A DNA stretch of 64,000 bases from Campylobacter jejuni (GCF_002179635.1 NZ_NFOE01000036.1:62001-126000), one strand, 5' to 3'. Shown: positions 40,572 through 51,624, numbered from the stretch's first letter. Numbers and translations: made by a program. Notes: a model not told the origin generated them from the sequence alone.

Positions 40572-40873
40572 TTTATTTCTCCTTTTTCAGCTAAAGAGCT
40601 AAGCTCTAGTGTTCCTGTTTTTCTATACCATAAGACACAAAGTGCTATCCCAACAGCTACTTCACAAGCTGCAACTCCCATTACAAATAAAGCAAAAATT
40701 TGACCTTCTATGTCTTTATGAGAAGCTCCTGCTGTAACTAAAGCCAAATTAGCAGCATTTAATAAAATTTCACTTGAAATAAAAAGCATAATTAAATTTT
40801 GGCGTTTTATGATACCTATTAGACCAATGATAAACATCAAAATAGCCACAATGTAGTATTTTTCTAACATCAT
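40559..40873 (-). CDS. nuoK: Complex I subunit NuoK
   Basis: Small membrane subunit with three helices and the conserved membrane glutamates (SSEILLNAANLALV, GVAACEVAVGIAL). I place the start at the ATG at 40873, overlapping the nuoJ stop, because NuoK has about 100 residues; a longer reading to 40918 would add a basic tail that belongs to the end of nuoJ in another frame. The ribosome binding site is AGGA. Confidence 0.95.
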   Translation of the reverse strand: MMLEKYYIVAILMFIIGLIGIIKRQNLIMLFISSEILLNAANLALVTAGASHKDIEGQIFALFVMGVAACEVAVGIALCVLWYRKTGTLELSSLAEKGEIKCKI

Positions 40874-41376
40874 TGTTCGTCCTTTTTTATATTTTTTTGA
40901 GTAAGTGCTATAGCACAAATTAAAGCTATTAAAAGTAAAATTGCCATAAATTCAAAAGCAAGCATATATTTTGTAAATAGAGCAAAGCCTATTTGCTGGG
41001 TAGAATCAAGACTATAAACTTCACTAGTTTCATTTAAACCAAACTCATATCCCATAATAATACTAACTAATAAAACAGCACTAAAAATCACAGCAAAAAT
41101 GAAGATTCTTTTACCTTTTAAACTTTCTTTTACTTTTATAGAAGCATCAAAAAACATCATAGCAAAACTATAAAGACCTAAAATAGCCCCACTATAAACG
41201 ATAATTTGAATTACTCCAATAAATTCAGCATTAAGTAAAAAATAAAATCCACTTAAAAAAACCATAGCCACAGCCAAAGAACTAATAGCGTAAAGCATAC
41301 TAGTGCTTAAAACACTAATTAAAAAAAATCCCAACACCAAAACACTTAATAAACAAAAAGCTATCGTTTCAAACAT
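40870..41376 (-). CDS. nuoJ: Complex I subunit NuoJ
   Basis: Five-helix membrane subunit of the proton channel region ([38 protein letters not shown] contains the pi-bulge helix). The ATG at 41376 follows AAGGAA and overlaps the nuoI end by 8 bases, giving 168 residues. Confidence 0.95.
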   Translation of the reverse strand: MFETIAFCLLSVLVLGFFLISVLSTSMLYAISSLAVAMVFLSGFYFLLNAEFIGVIQIIVYSGAILGLYSFAMMFFDASIKVKESLKGKRIFIFAVIFSAVLLVSIIMGYEFGLNETSEVYSLDSTQQIGFALFTKYMLAFEFMAILLLIALICAIALTQKNIKKDEQ

Positions 41377-42001
41377 TTTCTTCCTTTGGAGCATCTTGCT
41401 GTCTTTGCAAATCTATCTCATAATAATTTGGAGTTTTCTTTACTAAATCATCAGCATCTTTTCTTAAACTACCACTTCCTTCAAACACCACTTGATTTTT
41501 AAGCTCATCAATAGGAGTTAAAAAATCTTCCTTTTGACCAAAATAAGATCTTTGCTCTGCGGCATTTTCATATTCTTTACCATGCACAATGGCAAGTTCA
41601 GGACAAACATCAGCACAAAATCCACAATAAATACAACGCCCTAAATTAATACTATAATTTTCGACCTTTTTGCGTCCATCTTCACTTAAACTCGTTTCCA
41701 TTCTTATACAATTACTAATGCAAATTTTTTCACACAAGCCACAACCAATACAACATTCATTTTCACTTTCAATAAAACGCATTAAGCGATGAACTGCACG
41801 GTAGCGATTATCTAAAGCAACTTTTTCCATAGGATATTTAATCGTTGCACTATTGTTTTTTTTAAACATTTCTCTTAATACAACAAATAAACCTACAAAA
41901 AGCTCTGTATTTAAAGAACGCTTGATTACTTGTATGAATTTTTCATAAGCATTTTGAGGATTTTTACGCTCAAAATCTACTTTAAAATAACCTTTTTTCA
42001 T
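41369..42001 (-). CDS. nuoI: Complex I subunit NuoI
   Basis: Ferredoxin-like subunit carrying clusters N6a and N6b. Two 4Fe-4S motifs are seen: [11 protein letters not shown] and [13 protein letters not shown]. Length is 210 residues. In the first motif the usual following Pro is Ile (CISNC), a common variant. It lies 8 bases after nuoH. Confidence 0.96.
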   Translation of the reverse strand: MKKGYFKVDFERKNPQNAYEKFIQVIKRSLNTELFVGLFVVLREMFKKNNSATIKYPMEKVALDNRYRAVHRLMRFIESENECCIGCGLCEKICISNCIRMETSLSEDGRKKVENYSINLGRCIYCGFCADVCPELAIVHGKEYENAAEQRSYFGQKEDFLTPIDELKNQVVFEGSGSLRKDADDLVKKTPNYYEIDLQRQQDAPKEENV

Positions 42002-42009
42002 TGTTTTTC

Positions 42010-43008
42010 CTATATCACAAGTACTAAAGCACTAATTAATAAATTTAAAACCGCTAAAGGAATTAAAATCAAATAACACATTCTCATTACTTGATCAGGA
42101 CGCAGTTGCGGAAAAGCCCCTCTAGCCCAAAAATACCAAAAGAACACAAAAGACACTTTCAAAAGCATCATAATAGCCCCTGGTATAATCCAAAAATCAT
42201 TAAATCCGCCCAAAAATAAAAGCGATATCATAATCGCTCCGGTAATCATGGCTGTGTATTCACCAATAAAAAACATACCCCATCTAAGTCCACTATATTC
42301 AGTGCCATAACCTGAAACAAGTTCAGTTTCGTTTTCACTCAAACAAAGTGGAGTTCTATTAGTTTCTATAAAAATAGCTATCACAAATAAAATAAAAGCT
42401 AAAGGTTGTTTAAAAATAAGCCAAGAAAGTATGCCATCACTTTGATAGTTATTAATATCTACTAAAGACAAAGATCCAACAAGCATTACAACACACACCA
42501 AAGAAAGTCCTGCAACGCTCTCATAAGAGATAATAGAAACAAGTCCTCTTGCCCCGCCTAGCAGCGACCATTTATTATTACTTGCTAAACCTCCTAAAAA
42601 AATCGCATAAAAACTAACCCCACCCATACCTACAACAAAAAGCAAGGCCACATTAATATCAGCGATAATAGGACGAATCACTCTACCAAATAAAGTAAAT
42701 TCAGGAAAAATAGGAATAGCTGCAATTGCCACAAAAGCACAAATTGCTGCAATTAATGGAGCGATTAAAAACACCACTTTTTGAGCATAAGTTGGCACTA
42801 TATCTTCTTTAGTAAAAAGTTTAATCATATCAGCAACTACTTGAAGTAATCCAAAAGGACCTACCATATCAGGTCCTAAACGACGATGAAATAATGCCAA
42901 AGCCTTTCTTTCAAGATAAGTTGCCAAGCCTGCTAAAGTAGCAAAAATAGCTATAACAAGCACGCATTTTATAATTGTTTCTATAATAAAAAAAGTAATA
43001 TCACTCAT
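42010..43008 (-). CDS. nuoH: Complex I subunit NuoH
   Basis: Membrane subunit at the quinone site. The 332 residues have eight helices and signatures [20 protein letters not shown] and [20 protein letters not shown], the latter carrying the conserved acidic loop. The start overlaps the nuoG stop (ATGA). Confidence 0.97.
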   Translation of the reverse strand: MSDITFFIIETIIKCVLVIAIFATLAGLATYLERKALALFHRRLGPDMVGPFGLLQVVADMIKLFTKEDIVPTYAQKVVFLIAPLIAAICAFVAIAAIPIFPEFTLFGRVIRPIIADINVALLFVVGMGGVSFYAIFLGGLASNNKWSLLGGARGLVSIISYESVAGLSLVCVVMLVGSLSLVDINNYQSDGILSWLIFKQPLAFILFVIAIFIETNRTPLCLSENETELVSGYGTEYSGLRWGMFFIGEYTAMITGAIMISLLFLGGFNDFWIIPGAIMMLLKVSFVFFWYFWARGAFPQLRPDQVMRMCYLILIPLAVLNLLISALVLVI

Positions 43009-45458
43009 ATTTTAGCTCCTACTTTTTCAAGCCAAACTTTTACATATCGAGTATTATCAAATAAAGATTTATAATCAATCTTACTATCATAATCCCCTAA
43101 ATACGCACCATTTTCTAAAGATTCATCACATTTTACACTTATAGCAATTTGAGTTTTTTCATTTTTCAAAATAACACTATCACCTTGGTTTAAATCAAAT
43201 TTTTGCATTAAATCAGACGATAAAAATAAAGCCCCAACCTCATTAAAAGCTCTATTACTAAGCTTTGAAAACTGATGAATGCTATTTGCATGATATAAGG
43301 TTAAATTTCCTTCATTTTGCTCTTTAACTTCTTGAACGCTTAATGTTTTTTCAAACTCAAAATGGGAAAAATCGAGCTCATAACCCCTATGATTTACCCC
43401 ACCATTATCATAATGATTTTCTAACTCATCAAAGTCAATTACCCTAAAGCCTTTATTTTGTGGTAAAAATTTAGTATAGTTGATCGTAAATTCTTCATCA
43501 AAACCTAAGGCATTTGCCAAATCATTTAAAAAATAACCTTTAAATTCTAAAGCCGCATTTGTAGGAACTAATCTTTTATCATAATTTACAAAGCTACCTT
43601 CTTGTTGATTTAAACTAGAACTTGCAAGATCAAAATGCCCATCATATGAAAAAGCAAAATCGCCTTTTTCGTTATAACCTAATGTTTTTCCTACTTGAAA
43701 ATCTTGACTCAAATCACAAATTAAACTCACACCTAAGGTATTAGTGCAAGTTGGATTTAAAAAGACTTTAAATTCAGTATATTTTTGCACCAAAGCACAA
43801 AGTTTTGCTAGCTTTACACTTTGCTCATCATAGTAAAAATCACTTCCTATAATAAGTGTAAATTTTTGCTTTTTTGCGAGTAAAGTTTCTAAAATATCCT
43901 CATCTATGCCAAGATTTTTCGCATAATTTGATCTTTGCACCTCTATGCTTTTTTTAATTTTTTTAGGCACAAGTTTTTTAACTTCTTCTATAATAGTTGC
44001 GCCATTTTCATTTTGCTTTTCTATCTTTTCAGTAACTTCTTCATTAATAGTTTCTTCTATTTCTTTTGTATCTTGATAATATGCATTTTCTAATGTGTTT
44101 TTAAAATCCTGCGGAAGCTCTTTGGCAAATTTTTGCAAGATAAATAATAAAATACTTTCATTATCTTTAATATCATGATTAATCTGCAAGAAATTTTTAG
44201 AATATTTATCCACGCCTTTATCTTTTATAGGATGAAAATATAGCCCTGCACCTTTATTCATTACCAAAGCGTTATTAACTTTATATCCTAGCGTTGGCGC
44301 ATCATAGCGTAAAAACGAACCTACGATGATTAAAAAATCACTTTGAGTGATATCGTCTGTATTTGCATTATACATTGCATTTGCATTTTGATAAAAACAA
44401 GCTAGGAAATCTTGGAATTTTTTAGCTTCATGATTTATAAGATTAAGATTAAATTTTTTACTTAAATTTTGCAAGATTAAAGCTTCTTCATTAGTAATAA
44501 AACTATTAAATAAAATATTTTTTATTTCATCATTTTTTATCATATTTACTAATTTTTCAAAAGCTTTTTCATCTTTACCTTGAACTTCATTTTGGGTATT
44601 AAAACCATATCTTGCGGCTTTATTTAGCGTAGCAAAAGCAAAATCATTGCTCACTCTATAAATTTTTTCTTTTTGATTATTAATACTAGTTTGTTTAATA
44701 TCATAATACATCAACTCACAATCACTAGAATGTGGATTACTAGCTGGAATTTTCTTTAACTCCCAAGCATTAGATGTATATTGAAAAGCCGAACCCACCA
44801 AGGCTCCTGTTGGGCATACACTTGTACATTCTCCGCAAAAAGAACAATCAAGTATATCACCACTACTTGGCGCAATTAAACTCTTTTGAAATTTAGTCCA
44901 AATAGCTAATGCATCTTTACTCATACTTTCTTTAAAGCTTGCATCGGGTGCGCTTGCCCCTCTTGGAGTAGTTTTTAAAGCACTTTCTCCTATTTTATCT
45001 TTACAAACTGTAATACATCTTTCACACACTATACATAAAGCTGGATCATAATTAATCTCACCCCATTTTTTATGCTCTTTATGGGTATCTTTAATCCAAT
45101 AATTTTGCACATTTACTCTTGCTTTGTGTGTAAAGTTTTGAAGCTCACACTCACCGGATTTATCACATACCCCACATTGTAAAGGGTGGTTGATACAATA
45201 TGCTTGCATAATAGCATTGCGCTCATCCCATAAATTTTGCAAATCACTCTCTACTACCATACCTTCTTTAACTTTAGTATTACAAGAATAAACCTTTTTA
45301 CCATCAGCTTCTACCATACACATACGACAAGCAAGTGTTGGAGAACAACCATTTAAATAACAAATTGCGGGAATGAAAATATCATTTTTTCTTGCGACAT
45401 TTAAGATATACTCACCCTCATTTGCCTCACATTCTATACCATTAATGATAACTTTCAT
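43005..45458 (-). CDS. nuoG: Complex I subunit NuoG, long Campylobacter form
   Basis: Fe-S subunit of the peripheral arm. The N-terminal 2Fe-2S site has Cys33, Cys44, Cys47 and Cys59. The H-x3-C-x2-C-x5-C motif HPLQCGVCDKSGEC follows, then CIVCERCITVC and CSFCGECTSVCPTGA. A molybdopterin-type domain without cofactor fills the rest of the 817 residues. A Glu/Lys-rich low-complexity stretch at about 455-500 (EETINEEVTEKIEKQ) interrupts it. Electrons probably come from a flavodoxin-type donor rather than NADH, as NuoE/F are absent. Confidence 0.95.
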   Translation of the reverse strand: MKVIINGIECEANEGEYILNVARKNDIFIPAICYLNGCSPTLACRMCMVEADGKKVYSCNTKVKEGMVVESDLQNLWDERNAIMQAYCINHPLQCGVCDKSGECELQNFTHKARVNVQNYWIKDTHKEHKKWGEINYDPALCIVCERCITVCKDKIGESALKTTPRGASAPDASFKESMSKDALAIWTKFQKSLIAPSSGDILDCSFCGECTSVCPTGALVGSAFQYTSNAWELKKIPASNPHSSDCELMYYDIKQTSINNQKEKIYRVSNDFAFATLNKAARYGFNTQNEVQGKDEKAFEKLVNMIKNDEIKNILFNSFITNEEALILQNLSKKFNLNLINHEAKKFQDFLACFYQNANAMYNANTDDITQSDFLIIVGSFLRYDAPTLGYKVNNALVMNKGAGLYFHPIKDKGVDKYSKNFLQINHDIKDNESILLFILQKFAKELPQDFKNTLENAYYQDTKEIEETINEEVTEKIEKQNENGATIIEEVKKLVPKKIKKSIEVQRSNYAKNLGIDEDILETLLAKKQKFTLIIGSDFYYDEQSVKLAKLCALVQKYTEFKVFLNPTCTNTLGVSLICDLSQDFQVGKTLGYNEKGDFAFSYDGHFDLASSSLNQQEGSFVNYDKRLVPTNAALEFKGYFLNDLANALGFDEEFTINYTKFLPQNKGFRVIDFDELENHYDNGGVNHRGYELDFSHFEFEKTLSVQEVKEQNEGNLTLYHANSIHQFSKLSNRAFNEVGALFLSSDLMQKFDLNQGDSVILKNEKTQIAISVKCDESLENGAYLGDYDSKIDYKSLFDNTRYVKVWLEKVGAKI

Positions 45459-46171
45459 TTTATAACCTTAACTTGAGCTTTTGAAAAAGCAAAATCAGCG
45501 CTTTCATAATCAAACAAAGCCACCGTGCCTTTCAAATCATGATTGATTTTTACTATAGTTGTAAATTCTTGAGTGTTTATTTTTAAATTAATTTTATCCC
45601 CATCCTTAACCTTAGCAATCAAAGCAAAAGAAGAAGAGCAATGCAAATTTTTGTCCTCTAAAGGCGCTTGCATGATAATAGTTCCATCAAAATTATCAAG
45701 TTCTAAAAGCTCACTAAAAGAATTTTGTATTGATAAATTTTCTTCATTTTCATTAGAGCAAATTAGCAAAAGATTAAATTTATGACAAAGTTTTTCTAAA
45801 AAATACTTAATATTTTCAAAATCTTTATGTTGATATAAATTTTCATCAAAAATAATACATTTTGCTTCTTTTAAAAACTCCAAAATCTCTAAAGCCTCTT
45901 CTTCACCAAAGCAAGATTCAGCACTTAAATACCCCTCATCAAATTCGTTAAATTCAGCATCCAAACTCATCTTACAAAGCAAAGCAAGCACGAAAGGCAC
46001 ACTTGCAATCTCACATTTATAAAAACTTGCTTTTAAATTTTTATCTTCTAAACAGGAAATATTATAATTTTTACTTTTGCTAAGCTTAGCGCAAAGTGAA
46101 GGATTTTTCAAAGAAAGTAAATCCACAAAACACAAAGCATTTAAGCCTTCTTGATATTTTGCTAATTTCAT
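45455..46171 (-). CDS. Campylobacter complex I protein in the NuoF position
   Basis: A 238-residue soluble protein in the slot where nuoF normally lies. It lacks the NADH, FMN and 4Fe-4S motifs of NuoF. What is visible is an alpha/beta pattern (FVDLLSLKNPSLCAKLSKSK, KCIIFDENLYQHKDFENI) without a known motif. The Campylobacter equivalent is Cj1574c. Experimental work in C. jejuni links this complex to flavodoxin oxidation and not to NADH. It overlaps its neighbours by 4 bases on each side, so it is a stable operon member. Confidence 0.85.
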   Translation of the reverse strand: MKLAKYQEGLNALCFVDLLSLKNPSLCAKLSKSKNYNISCLEDKNLKASFYKCEIASVPFVLALLCKMSLDAEFNEFDEGYLSAESCFGEEEALEILEFLKEAKCIIFDENLYQHKDFENIKYFLEKLCHKFNLLLICSNENEENLSIQNSFSELLELDNFDGTIIMQAPLEDKNLHCSSSFALIAKVKDGDKINLKINTQEFTTIVKINHDLKGTVALFDYESADFAFSKAQVKVIK

Positions 46172-46395
46172 TGTCCTACCTTTTTAAAAACTATAGTCCA
46201 ATCTACTTGATTAAATTTTAAAGAATTTAAAAGTTCGCAATTTTGCTCTTTTATGAAAGCAAAGCTTTTTTCTACATTAGAAAAATCTCCTATTTCAAAC
46301 AAAACCACTAAAACTTCACCCATATAAGCATTTTGAATGATTTGTTCTAAATCCTTAAATAAATCTTGACTTTTTCTTAAATCCACGCGTCTCAT
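46168..46395 (-). CDS. Campylobacter complex I protein in the NuoE position
   Basis: A 75-residue protein replacing nuoE. It has no 2Fe-2S cysteines (only one Cys in the chain), so it cannot be a shortened NuoE. The pattern ([37 protein letters not shown]) suggests a small alpha/beta fold. The equivalent is Cj1575c. Likely an accessory part of the electron-input module together with the next gene. Confidence 0.83.
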   Translation of the reverse strand: MRRVDLRKSQDLFKDLEQIIQNAYMGEVLVVLFEIGDFSNVEKSFAFIKEQNCELLNSLKFNQVDWTIVFKKVGQ

Positions 46396-47618
46396 CGGTC
46401 TATCTCACCTAAAACTATATTAATACTTCCTAAAATCGCCACTGCATCAGCCAAATATGATCCTACAAGCATTTCTTCTAAAAATGCACAATGAAAAAAG
46501 CTTGGGGTTCTAGCTCTTAATCTATATGGCCTACCGCTACCATCTGAGTGGATAAAAAATCCAAGTTCGCCTTTTGGACTTTCAGTTGGCACATACACCT
46601 CTCCTTTTGGTGGTTTTAAGCCTTGGGTTACTAGGACAAAATGTTGCATAAGCGAATAATTTTGTGTCATGATTTGCTCTTTTGAAGCACTTACATACTC
46701 AGGATGATTGCATAAAATTTCAGGTGGAGTATCTTGATAAAGCTTAGCGCATTGAACTAAAATTTTCAAACTTTCTCTAAATTCTTGCATATAAACTTTA
46801 TATCTTGCATAAGAATCGCCCATTTTAGCCACAGGCACGCCAAAATCTACCTCATCATAAAGCAAATAAGGTTCTTCTTTTCTAACATCATAAGCAATAC
46901 CACTACCTCTTAGCATAACCCCACTACAACCCCAACTTAGCGCTTGTTCTTTGCTTACAACTCCTACATTTTCAGTTCTTGCACGCCAAATTCTATTATC
47001 ATCAAGCAAGGCTTTATAATCTTTTATATCATTTGGAAATTTATTGCAAAATGCTAAAAGTTCATCTAAAAAACCTTCGGGCAAATCAAGCATTACCCCG
47101 CCTATTCTCATAGATGAATGTGTAAGTCTTGCCCCACAATATTTTTCTATTAGATCAAGCACATATTCACGCTCTCTAAAGCAGTATAAAAATACTGTCA
47201 TCGCACCAATATCAAGTGCATGCGTAGCAAGCCATAATAAATGCGAAGCAATACGGTTTAACTCAAGTAAAATCATCCTTATTACACTTGCTCTGCGTGG
47301 AATTTCTAAACCACAAAGTTTTTCCACAGCAGCTACATAGGCATAATTATTTGCACTAGCTGTGATATAATCCATTCTATCAGTAGTTGGGATAAACTCT
47401 TGATAGATCATATTTTCAGCCATTTTTTCCATACCACGATGCATATAGCCTATACAAGGAGCAGCCTTGGTGATTTCTTCTCCATCAAGTTCTAAAATAA
47501 GGCGTAAATTCCCATGAGCACTTGGATGTTGGGGACCAAGATTTACTATCATAGTACCATCTTCACGCTCAAAGCTTATATTTTCATAATAAGGTTTTAA
47601 TTTAGTAGAAATTTGCAT
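46392..47618 (-). CDS. nuoD: Complex I subunit NuoD
   Basis: 49-kDa subunit lining the quinone cavity, 408 residues. Signatures are [23 protein letters not shown] and the C-terminal [16 protein letters not shown]. It overlaps the small gene downstream by 4 bases and follows nuoC by one base. Confidence 0.98.
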   Translation of the reverse strand: MQISTKLKPYYENISFEREDGTMIVNLGPQHPSAHGNLRLILELDGEEITKAAPCIGYMHRGMEKMAENMIYQEFIPTTDRMDYITASANNYAYVAAVEKLCGLEIPRRASVIRMILLELNRIASHLLWLATHALDIGAMTVFLYCFREREYVLDLIEKYCGARLTHSSMRIGGVMLDLPEGFLDELLAFCNKFPNDIKDYKALLDDNRIWRARTENVGVVSKEQALSWGCSGVMLRGSGIAYDVRKEEPYLLYDEVDFGVPVAKMGDSYARYKVYMQEFRESLKILVQCAKLYQDTPPEILCNHPEYVSASKEQIMTQNYSLMQHFVLVTQGLKPPKGEVYVPTESPKGELGFFIHSDGSGRPYRLRARTPSFFHCAFLEEMLVGSYLADAVAILGSINIVLGEIDR

Positions 47619-47619
47619 T

Positions 47620-48414
47620 TTATCTTCTCTTATCTAAAATTTTTACTTGCGTTCTTTTGACTTTTTTCACAAAAGGCACGCCACCTTCTTCTTGATATTC
47701 TTGTAGATATTTATCTTCTCTTGGAGCTTCACCTTTACCAACCTCATGATAAATTCTGCTAAAGTTTAGCGTGTCTTTTTCATCTACAAAACCTGGATCT
47801 CTATTTTCCTCACCTACAACCTCGCGGTATTCTTTTCCAAAAATTTTATCTATCTCATACCATTTAGCAAATTCATCACCATGCAAAGGATAACTTTTTA
47901 AAAAAGGATGCCCATACCAATCATCAGGCATTAAAAGTCTTTTTAAATTCGGATGATTGATGATGAAAATTCCAAACATATCATACATTTCTCTCTCACA
48001 CCAATTAGCACCCTTAAAAACGCTCATAACACTTTGAAGCCTTTCTTTTAAACCAACGAAAGTCTTTACTCTCACTCTTAAATTTTTCTCCATATTTAAA
48101 AGCTGATAATATACTTCAAAACCTTGTTTTTGAGCGACAAAATCAATCGCACTTGCATCAGTAAAACAACTATAACCTAAATTTTTAAGCTTATCAAGAA
48201 TAGCAACATTATCATCTTTGTTTATCTCAATCACCCAAAAATCAAGCTCTATAAAAGAATTTTTTAACTCAAATTCTTGGCTTAAAATTTGATGATCACT
48301 CTCAAAAGCACTACTTTCTATGCTTAGTTTTTTAGTTGCAGGTGCATGGTAAAATCTATCTTCATAATAATTTTTTAGCTGAGCATTTTTCTTATCGCTA
48401 TATTTTCTCATCAT
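47620..48414 (-). CDS. nuoC: Complex I subunit NuoC
   Basis: 30-kDa subunit; signatures are [38 protein letters not shown]. The 264 residues include an N-terminal extension of about 50 basic residues and a short basic tail ([15 protein letters not shown]). The ATG overlaps the nuoB stop. Confidence 0.96.
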   Translation of the reverse strand: MMRKYSDKKNAQLKNYYEDRFYHAPATKKLSIESSAFESDHQILSQEFELKNSFIELDFWVIEINKDDNVAILDKLKNLGYSCFTDASAIDFVAQKQGFEVYYQLLNMEKNLRVRVKTFVGLKERLQSVMSVFKGANWCEREMYDMFGIFIINHPNLKRLLMPDDWYGHPFLKSYPLHGDEFAKWYEIDKIFGKEYREVVGEENRDPGFVDEKDTLNFSRIYHEVGKGEAPREDKYLQEYQEEGGVPFVKKVKRTQVKILDKRR

Positions 48415-48908
48415 ATAAGCCTTTTTGGAGCTATTTTTCTGCTTGCTTTTTCTTTACGAATTCTTTTTTGCAAAATCATCAAAGCAAATTGAAAAGTTTC
48501 AGGACGTGGAGCACAACCTGGTACATAAATATCAACAGGAATAATCCTATCTACCCCTTGAACAGTAGAATAAGTATTAAACATACCACCGGTATTTGCA
48601 CAAGAACCCATAGAAATAACCCATTTAGGATCAGGCATTTGATCATAAAGCCTTCTTGTAAATTCAGCGTGTTTTTTGCTTAAAGTACCTGCTATAATCA
48701 TTACTTCAGATTGTCTTGGACTTGCTCTAAAAATCGTTCCAAATCTATCAAAATCATATCTTGCACCACCTGCTGCCATCATTTCAATAGCACAACAAGC
48801 AAGCCCATAAGATAGCGCCCATAAAGAATTACTCCTACCCCATTGCACTAACTTATCAACCGTAGTTAAAACAACTGGTGCATTACTCATTTTTTGATAC
48901 TCTGCCAT
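48411..48908 (-). CDS. nuoB: Complex I subunit NuoB
   Basis: Holds the terminal N2 cluster. The adjacent Cys pair is in [11 protein letters not shown], and the other ligands are in [10 protein letters not shown] and VPGCAPRPE. The length is 165. It overlaps nuoA by 22 bases. Confidence 0.98.
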   Translation of the reverse strand: MAEYQKMSNAPVVLTTVDKLVQWGRSNSLWALSYGLACCAIEMMAAGGARYDFDRFGTIFRASPRQSEVMIIAGTLSKKHAEFTRRLYDQMPDPKWVISMGSCANTGGMFNTYSTVQGVDRIIPVDIYVPGCAPRPETFQFALMILQKRIRKEKASRKIAPKRLI

Positions 48909-49306
48909 GCGAATGCTCCTTTTTTATAAGCGTATAAAAAACCTATTGCAAGCAATAAAATAAAAACAAACACTTCCACTAAGGCAAATAAAGATAAGCC
49001 GTATTTTGAAAGCTCTGCGGTTAAATCTTTAAAAATCACCGCCCATGGAAATAAAAACACCACTTCAATATCAAGCAAAATAAAAATCAAAGCAAAAACA
49101 AAAAATTGAGAATTGATTTTGTTTGCTTGCTTAGAGGCCATAGGCCCGCATTCATAAATTCCAAGTCCGAGTTTTTTTCTATTGCAAGAGGCGAGTTTGG
49201 AGCCTATTTTAGAAGAAATATACACCAAAGTAAAAAATATAACACTTGCAATAACAAGCATTGCAAAGATGCCAAAGTATTGATGCTCTATAGTTGCGTG
49301 CGTCAT
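48887..49306 (-). CDS. nuoA: Complex I subunit NuoA
   Basis: First gene of the operon: a three-helix membrane subunit with the [20 protein letters not shown] loop. I choose ATG 49306 (MTHATIEHQ) with AAAGG upstream; a TTG 18 bases earlier is possible. Length is 139 residues. Confidence 0.94.
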   Translation of the reverse strand: MTHATIEHQYFGIFAMLVIASVIFFTLVYISSKIGSKLASCNRKKLGLGIYECGPMASKQANKINSQFFVFALIFILLDIEVVFLFPWAVIFKDLTAELSKYGLSLFALVEVFVFILLLAIGFLYAYKKGAFAWQSIKK

Positions 49307-49364
49307 AATAAACCTTTTATTCAAGCATAATTAAAATTTATTTTACTTTAACTTAGCTATATAA

Positions 49365-49385
49365 AAACTTATTATCAAAAAAATA
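49365..49385 (-). promoter_or_regulatory. Candidate nuo operon promoter
   Basis: On the minus strand a T-run leads to TTTTGATAAT (GATAAT at 49376-49371), 64 bases before the nuoA ATG. The 119-base gap after the transporter operon is AT-rich, and other weaker candidates exist. Confidence 0.35.
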
Positions 49386-49425
49386 AATTTTATGATATTT
49401 CAAAATGAAACAATTTTTATCTTTA

Positions 49426-50094
49426 TTATAAAAACACTTTTTTATGGCATATATCTTGCAAGATTTTTTCTTGATGAGAAATAAATATATAAGTAATATC
49501 GTGTGTTTTTTGAAAAGCGTGCAAGTAGTTTAAAATTTTATAAGCAGTCACCACATCAAGCGCTGCTGTGATTTCATCTAAAATAAGCAATTTTGGCCTT
49601 AAAAGCAAAGCTCTAATCAAACCTAGTCTTTGGCTTTGACCACCACTTAGTTTAGAGGGTTTTAAATTTAAAATATCTTTTTCAAGTTCAAAAGCATCAA
49701 AAAGTTTAAAAAGCTCTTCAAAATCAGGCTTAAGTTTAAAATTTTCATACACATCAAGTAAAAGTCTTTTAGTACTTTTGTAAGGATTTAAAGCTAGCTT
49801 TTGATCTTGGAAAACATATTGAATTTTTTGGCGCAATTTTCTTTGAGTATTAAAATCTAAATTTAATATATTTTCATTTTCAAACAAAACTTCTCCAGTA
49901 TTTGCTCGTTCAAGCATGCAAAGAATTTTAGCTAGAGTGCTTTTGCCACTACCACTTTCCCCACAAAGCAATAAATTCTCATTTTGTTTTAAAGAAAAAC
50001 TCACATCTTTAAAAACAAAAATTTCTTCTTCTTTTAAATACCAGTGTTTTTTAAAATTATAAGATTTACTTAAATTTTTAACTTCTAAAAACAT
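49426..50094 (-). CDS. nikV: Nickel-type ABC transporter, ATP-binding protein 2
   Basis: Oligopeptide/nickel-family ATPase. Walker A is GESGSGKST, the signature KLSGGQSQRLGLIRALL and Walker B LLILDEITAALD. ATG at 50094 begins the normal MFLEVKNLSKSY; earlier ATG/TTG codons lie 6 and 12 bases upstream, inside the end of the preceding gene. Position matches Cj1580c (nikV), last gene of the operon. Confidence 0.88.
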   Translation of the reverse strand: MFLEVKNLSKSYNFKKHWYLKEEEIFVFKDVSFSLKQNENLLLCGESGSGKSTLAKILCMLERANTGEVLFENENILNLDFNTQRKLRQKIQYVFQDQKLALNPYKSTKRLLLDVYENFKLKPDFEELFKLFDAFELEKDILNLKPSKLSGGQSQRLGLIRALLLRPKLLILDEITAALDVVTAYKILNYLHAFQKTHDITYIFISHQEKILQDICHKKVFL

Positions 50095-50851
50095 TTTCAT
50101 TCTCAAAATAATTTAATAACTCTTTAGCAAAAACACCTTTTGGATTGCTTAAAAACTCTTTCACAGGTGTTTGATAAAGCAAAGTTTTATCTTCTATGAT
50201 GGCCACCTCATCACAAAGCTCTTTAGCTAAATTTATATCATGCGTGATGAAAATGAGATTTTTAAATTGTGCTTTTAACTCTTTTAAAATGACAATGATT
50301 TTTTCTTCATTAGCCCTATCAAGAGAACTTGTAATCTCATCACACAATAAGTACTTAGCCCCGCTTAACAAAGCTAGCGCTATTTGAACGCGTCTTGCCA
50401 TACCACCACTTAACTGATATATAAAAGAATGCCACAAAAGATCATGATTTTTAAGCCCTAAACACTCAAAATAATAAAAGGCTCTTTCTTTAATCTCTTT
50501 TGTGGTTAAATTAGTATGAGTTTTTAAAACTATATTAAAATAACTCCCTATATCAACAAGAGGATAAAAACTCCCATAAACATCTTGAAAAAGCAAATTT
50601 ACCTTAGCTCTTAAGGCATTTAGTTCTTTTTCTTTTAAATTTAAAATATCTTTTTGATCTATCTGAAATTTTTGTGCATTAAGCTTATAGTGTTTATCAA
50701 AAAGCTTAATCATACTTTTTAAAAGCAAACTTTTTCCAGCTCCACTTTTACCCATGATAGCCAAAGCTTTGCCATCTTCTAAATTAAGATTTACATCCTT
50801 TAATAAGATTTTATCTTTAAAGCTAAGGTTAAGATTTGAAATTTCTATCAT
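50078..50851 (-). CDS. nikW: Nickel-type ABC transporter, ATP-binding protein 1
   Basis: ATPase of 257 residues: Walker A is GKSGAGKSLL, the signature is LSGGMARRVQIALALL and Walker B is YLLCDEITSSLD. It works with the preceding permeases to power uptake. The ATG overlaps the permease stop by 4 bases. Confidence 0.9.
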   Translation of the reverse strand: MIEISNLNLSFKDKILLKDVNLNLEDGKALAIMGKSGAGKSLLLKSMIKLFDKHYKLNAQKFQIDQKDILNLKEKELNALRAKVNLLFQDVYGSFYPLVDIGSYFNIVLKTHTNLTTKEIKERAFYYFECLGLKNHDLLWHSFIYQLSGGMARRVQIALALLSGAKYLLCDEITSSLDRANEEKIIVILKELKAQFKNLIFITHDINLAKELCDEVAIIEDKTLLYQTPVKEFLSNPKGVFAKELLNYFENENVFRS

Positions 50852-51624
50852 GCTTTAATCTCTTCTTGTAAATCATTGCCCAAAGCAAGCAAAGGCAAAA
50901 TAAGCATAAGTATAAAGGCTACTGGAAAAACTATCATCCACCAAAACCCTAAAAACACAGCCTTACTTGCTTCATTTAGCATATTTCCTAAACTTGGAGT
51001 CCAAAGCTCTACACCCAAACCAAAAAAACTCAAAGTGGCTTCACTTGTAATAGCATGAGCGATATTTAAAACAAAAAGCACAAAAAGCAAATTCCAACAA
51101 GCAGGCAAAAGCTCGCTAAATAAAGCTTTCATCTTGCTAGAGCCTAAAATGATAGCATTTTGATAAAACTCAAGTTTTTGAAATTTATTAAGCTGGGTAT
51201 CAAGCACCTTTGCCACAAAAGCAAAATGCCCCAAAGCGATGATAAAAATCATACTCCACAAAGATCCCGCCAAAAAGCTTTGAAAAAACATAATCACAAG
51301 CAAAGAAGGTAGTGCTAAAAGCATATCAAGCACCCTAGCGAAAAAAGCATAAGCAAAAAATCTTGTTAAAAACACATAAACACAGGCAAAAAGCACACTA
51401 AAAAATGCTGCCATTACTCCTACAAACAAAGAAACACGCAAGGCATATAAAATACGCGTAAAAACATCTCTACCAAGTAAATCTGTACCAAAAATATGAC
51501 TTAAATTTGGGGCTATTTTAGCCTTGCTTAAATCCACTAAATTTGGATCATAAGAACTTATTAAAGGTGCAAAAAGTGCTAAAATAAAACTTAGCAAAAT
51601 CATCATCACGCAAAACTTACGCAT
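50848..51624 (-). CDS. nikX: Nickel-type ABC transporter, permease 2
   Basis: DppC/NikC-type inner-membrane permease of 258 residues and about six helices. It has HIFGTDLLGRDVFTRILYALRVSLFVG, the family N-terminal motif, and an EAA-loop region (ILGSSKMKALFSELLPACWNLL). ATG 51624 is preferred to the TTG at 51630 because AAGG lies 8 bases upstream. Confidence 0.9.
   Translation of the reverse strand: MRKFCVMMILLSFILALFAPLISSYDPNLVDLSKAKIAPNLSHIFGTDLLGRDVFTRILYALRVSLFVGVMAAFFSVLFACVYVFLTRFFAYAFFARVLDMLLALPSLLVIMFFQSFLAGSLWSMIFIIALGHFAFVAKVLDTQLNKFQKLEFYQNAIILGSSKMKALFSELLPACWNLLFVLFVLNIAHAITSEATLSFFGLGVELWTPSLGNMLNEASKAVFLGFWWMIVFPVAFILMLILPLLALGNDLQEEIKA

Noticed and set aside
45455-46395. Frameshifted remnants of nuoE and nuoF
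   Set aside because: Neither shows any piece of the expected motifs, both have clean overlapping starts and stops, and the same arrangement is known in other Campylobacter.
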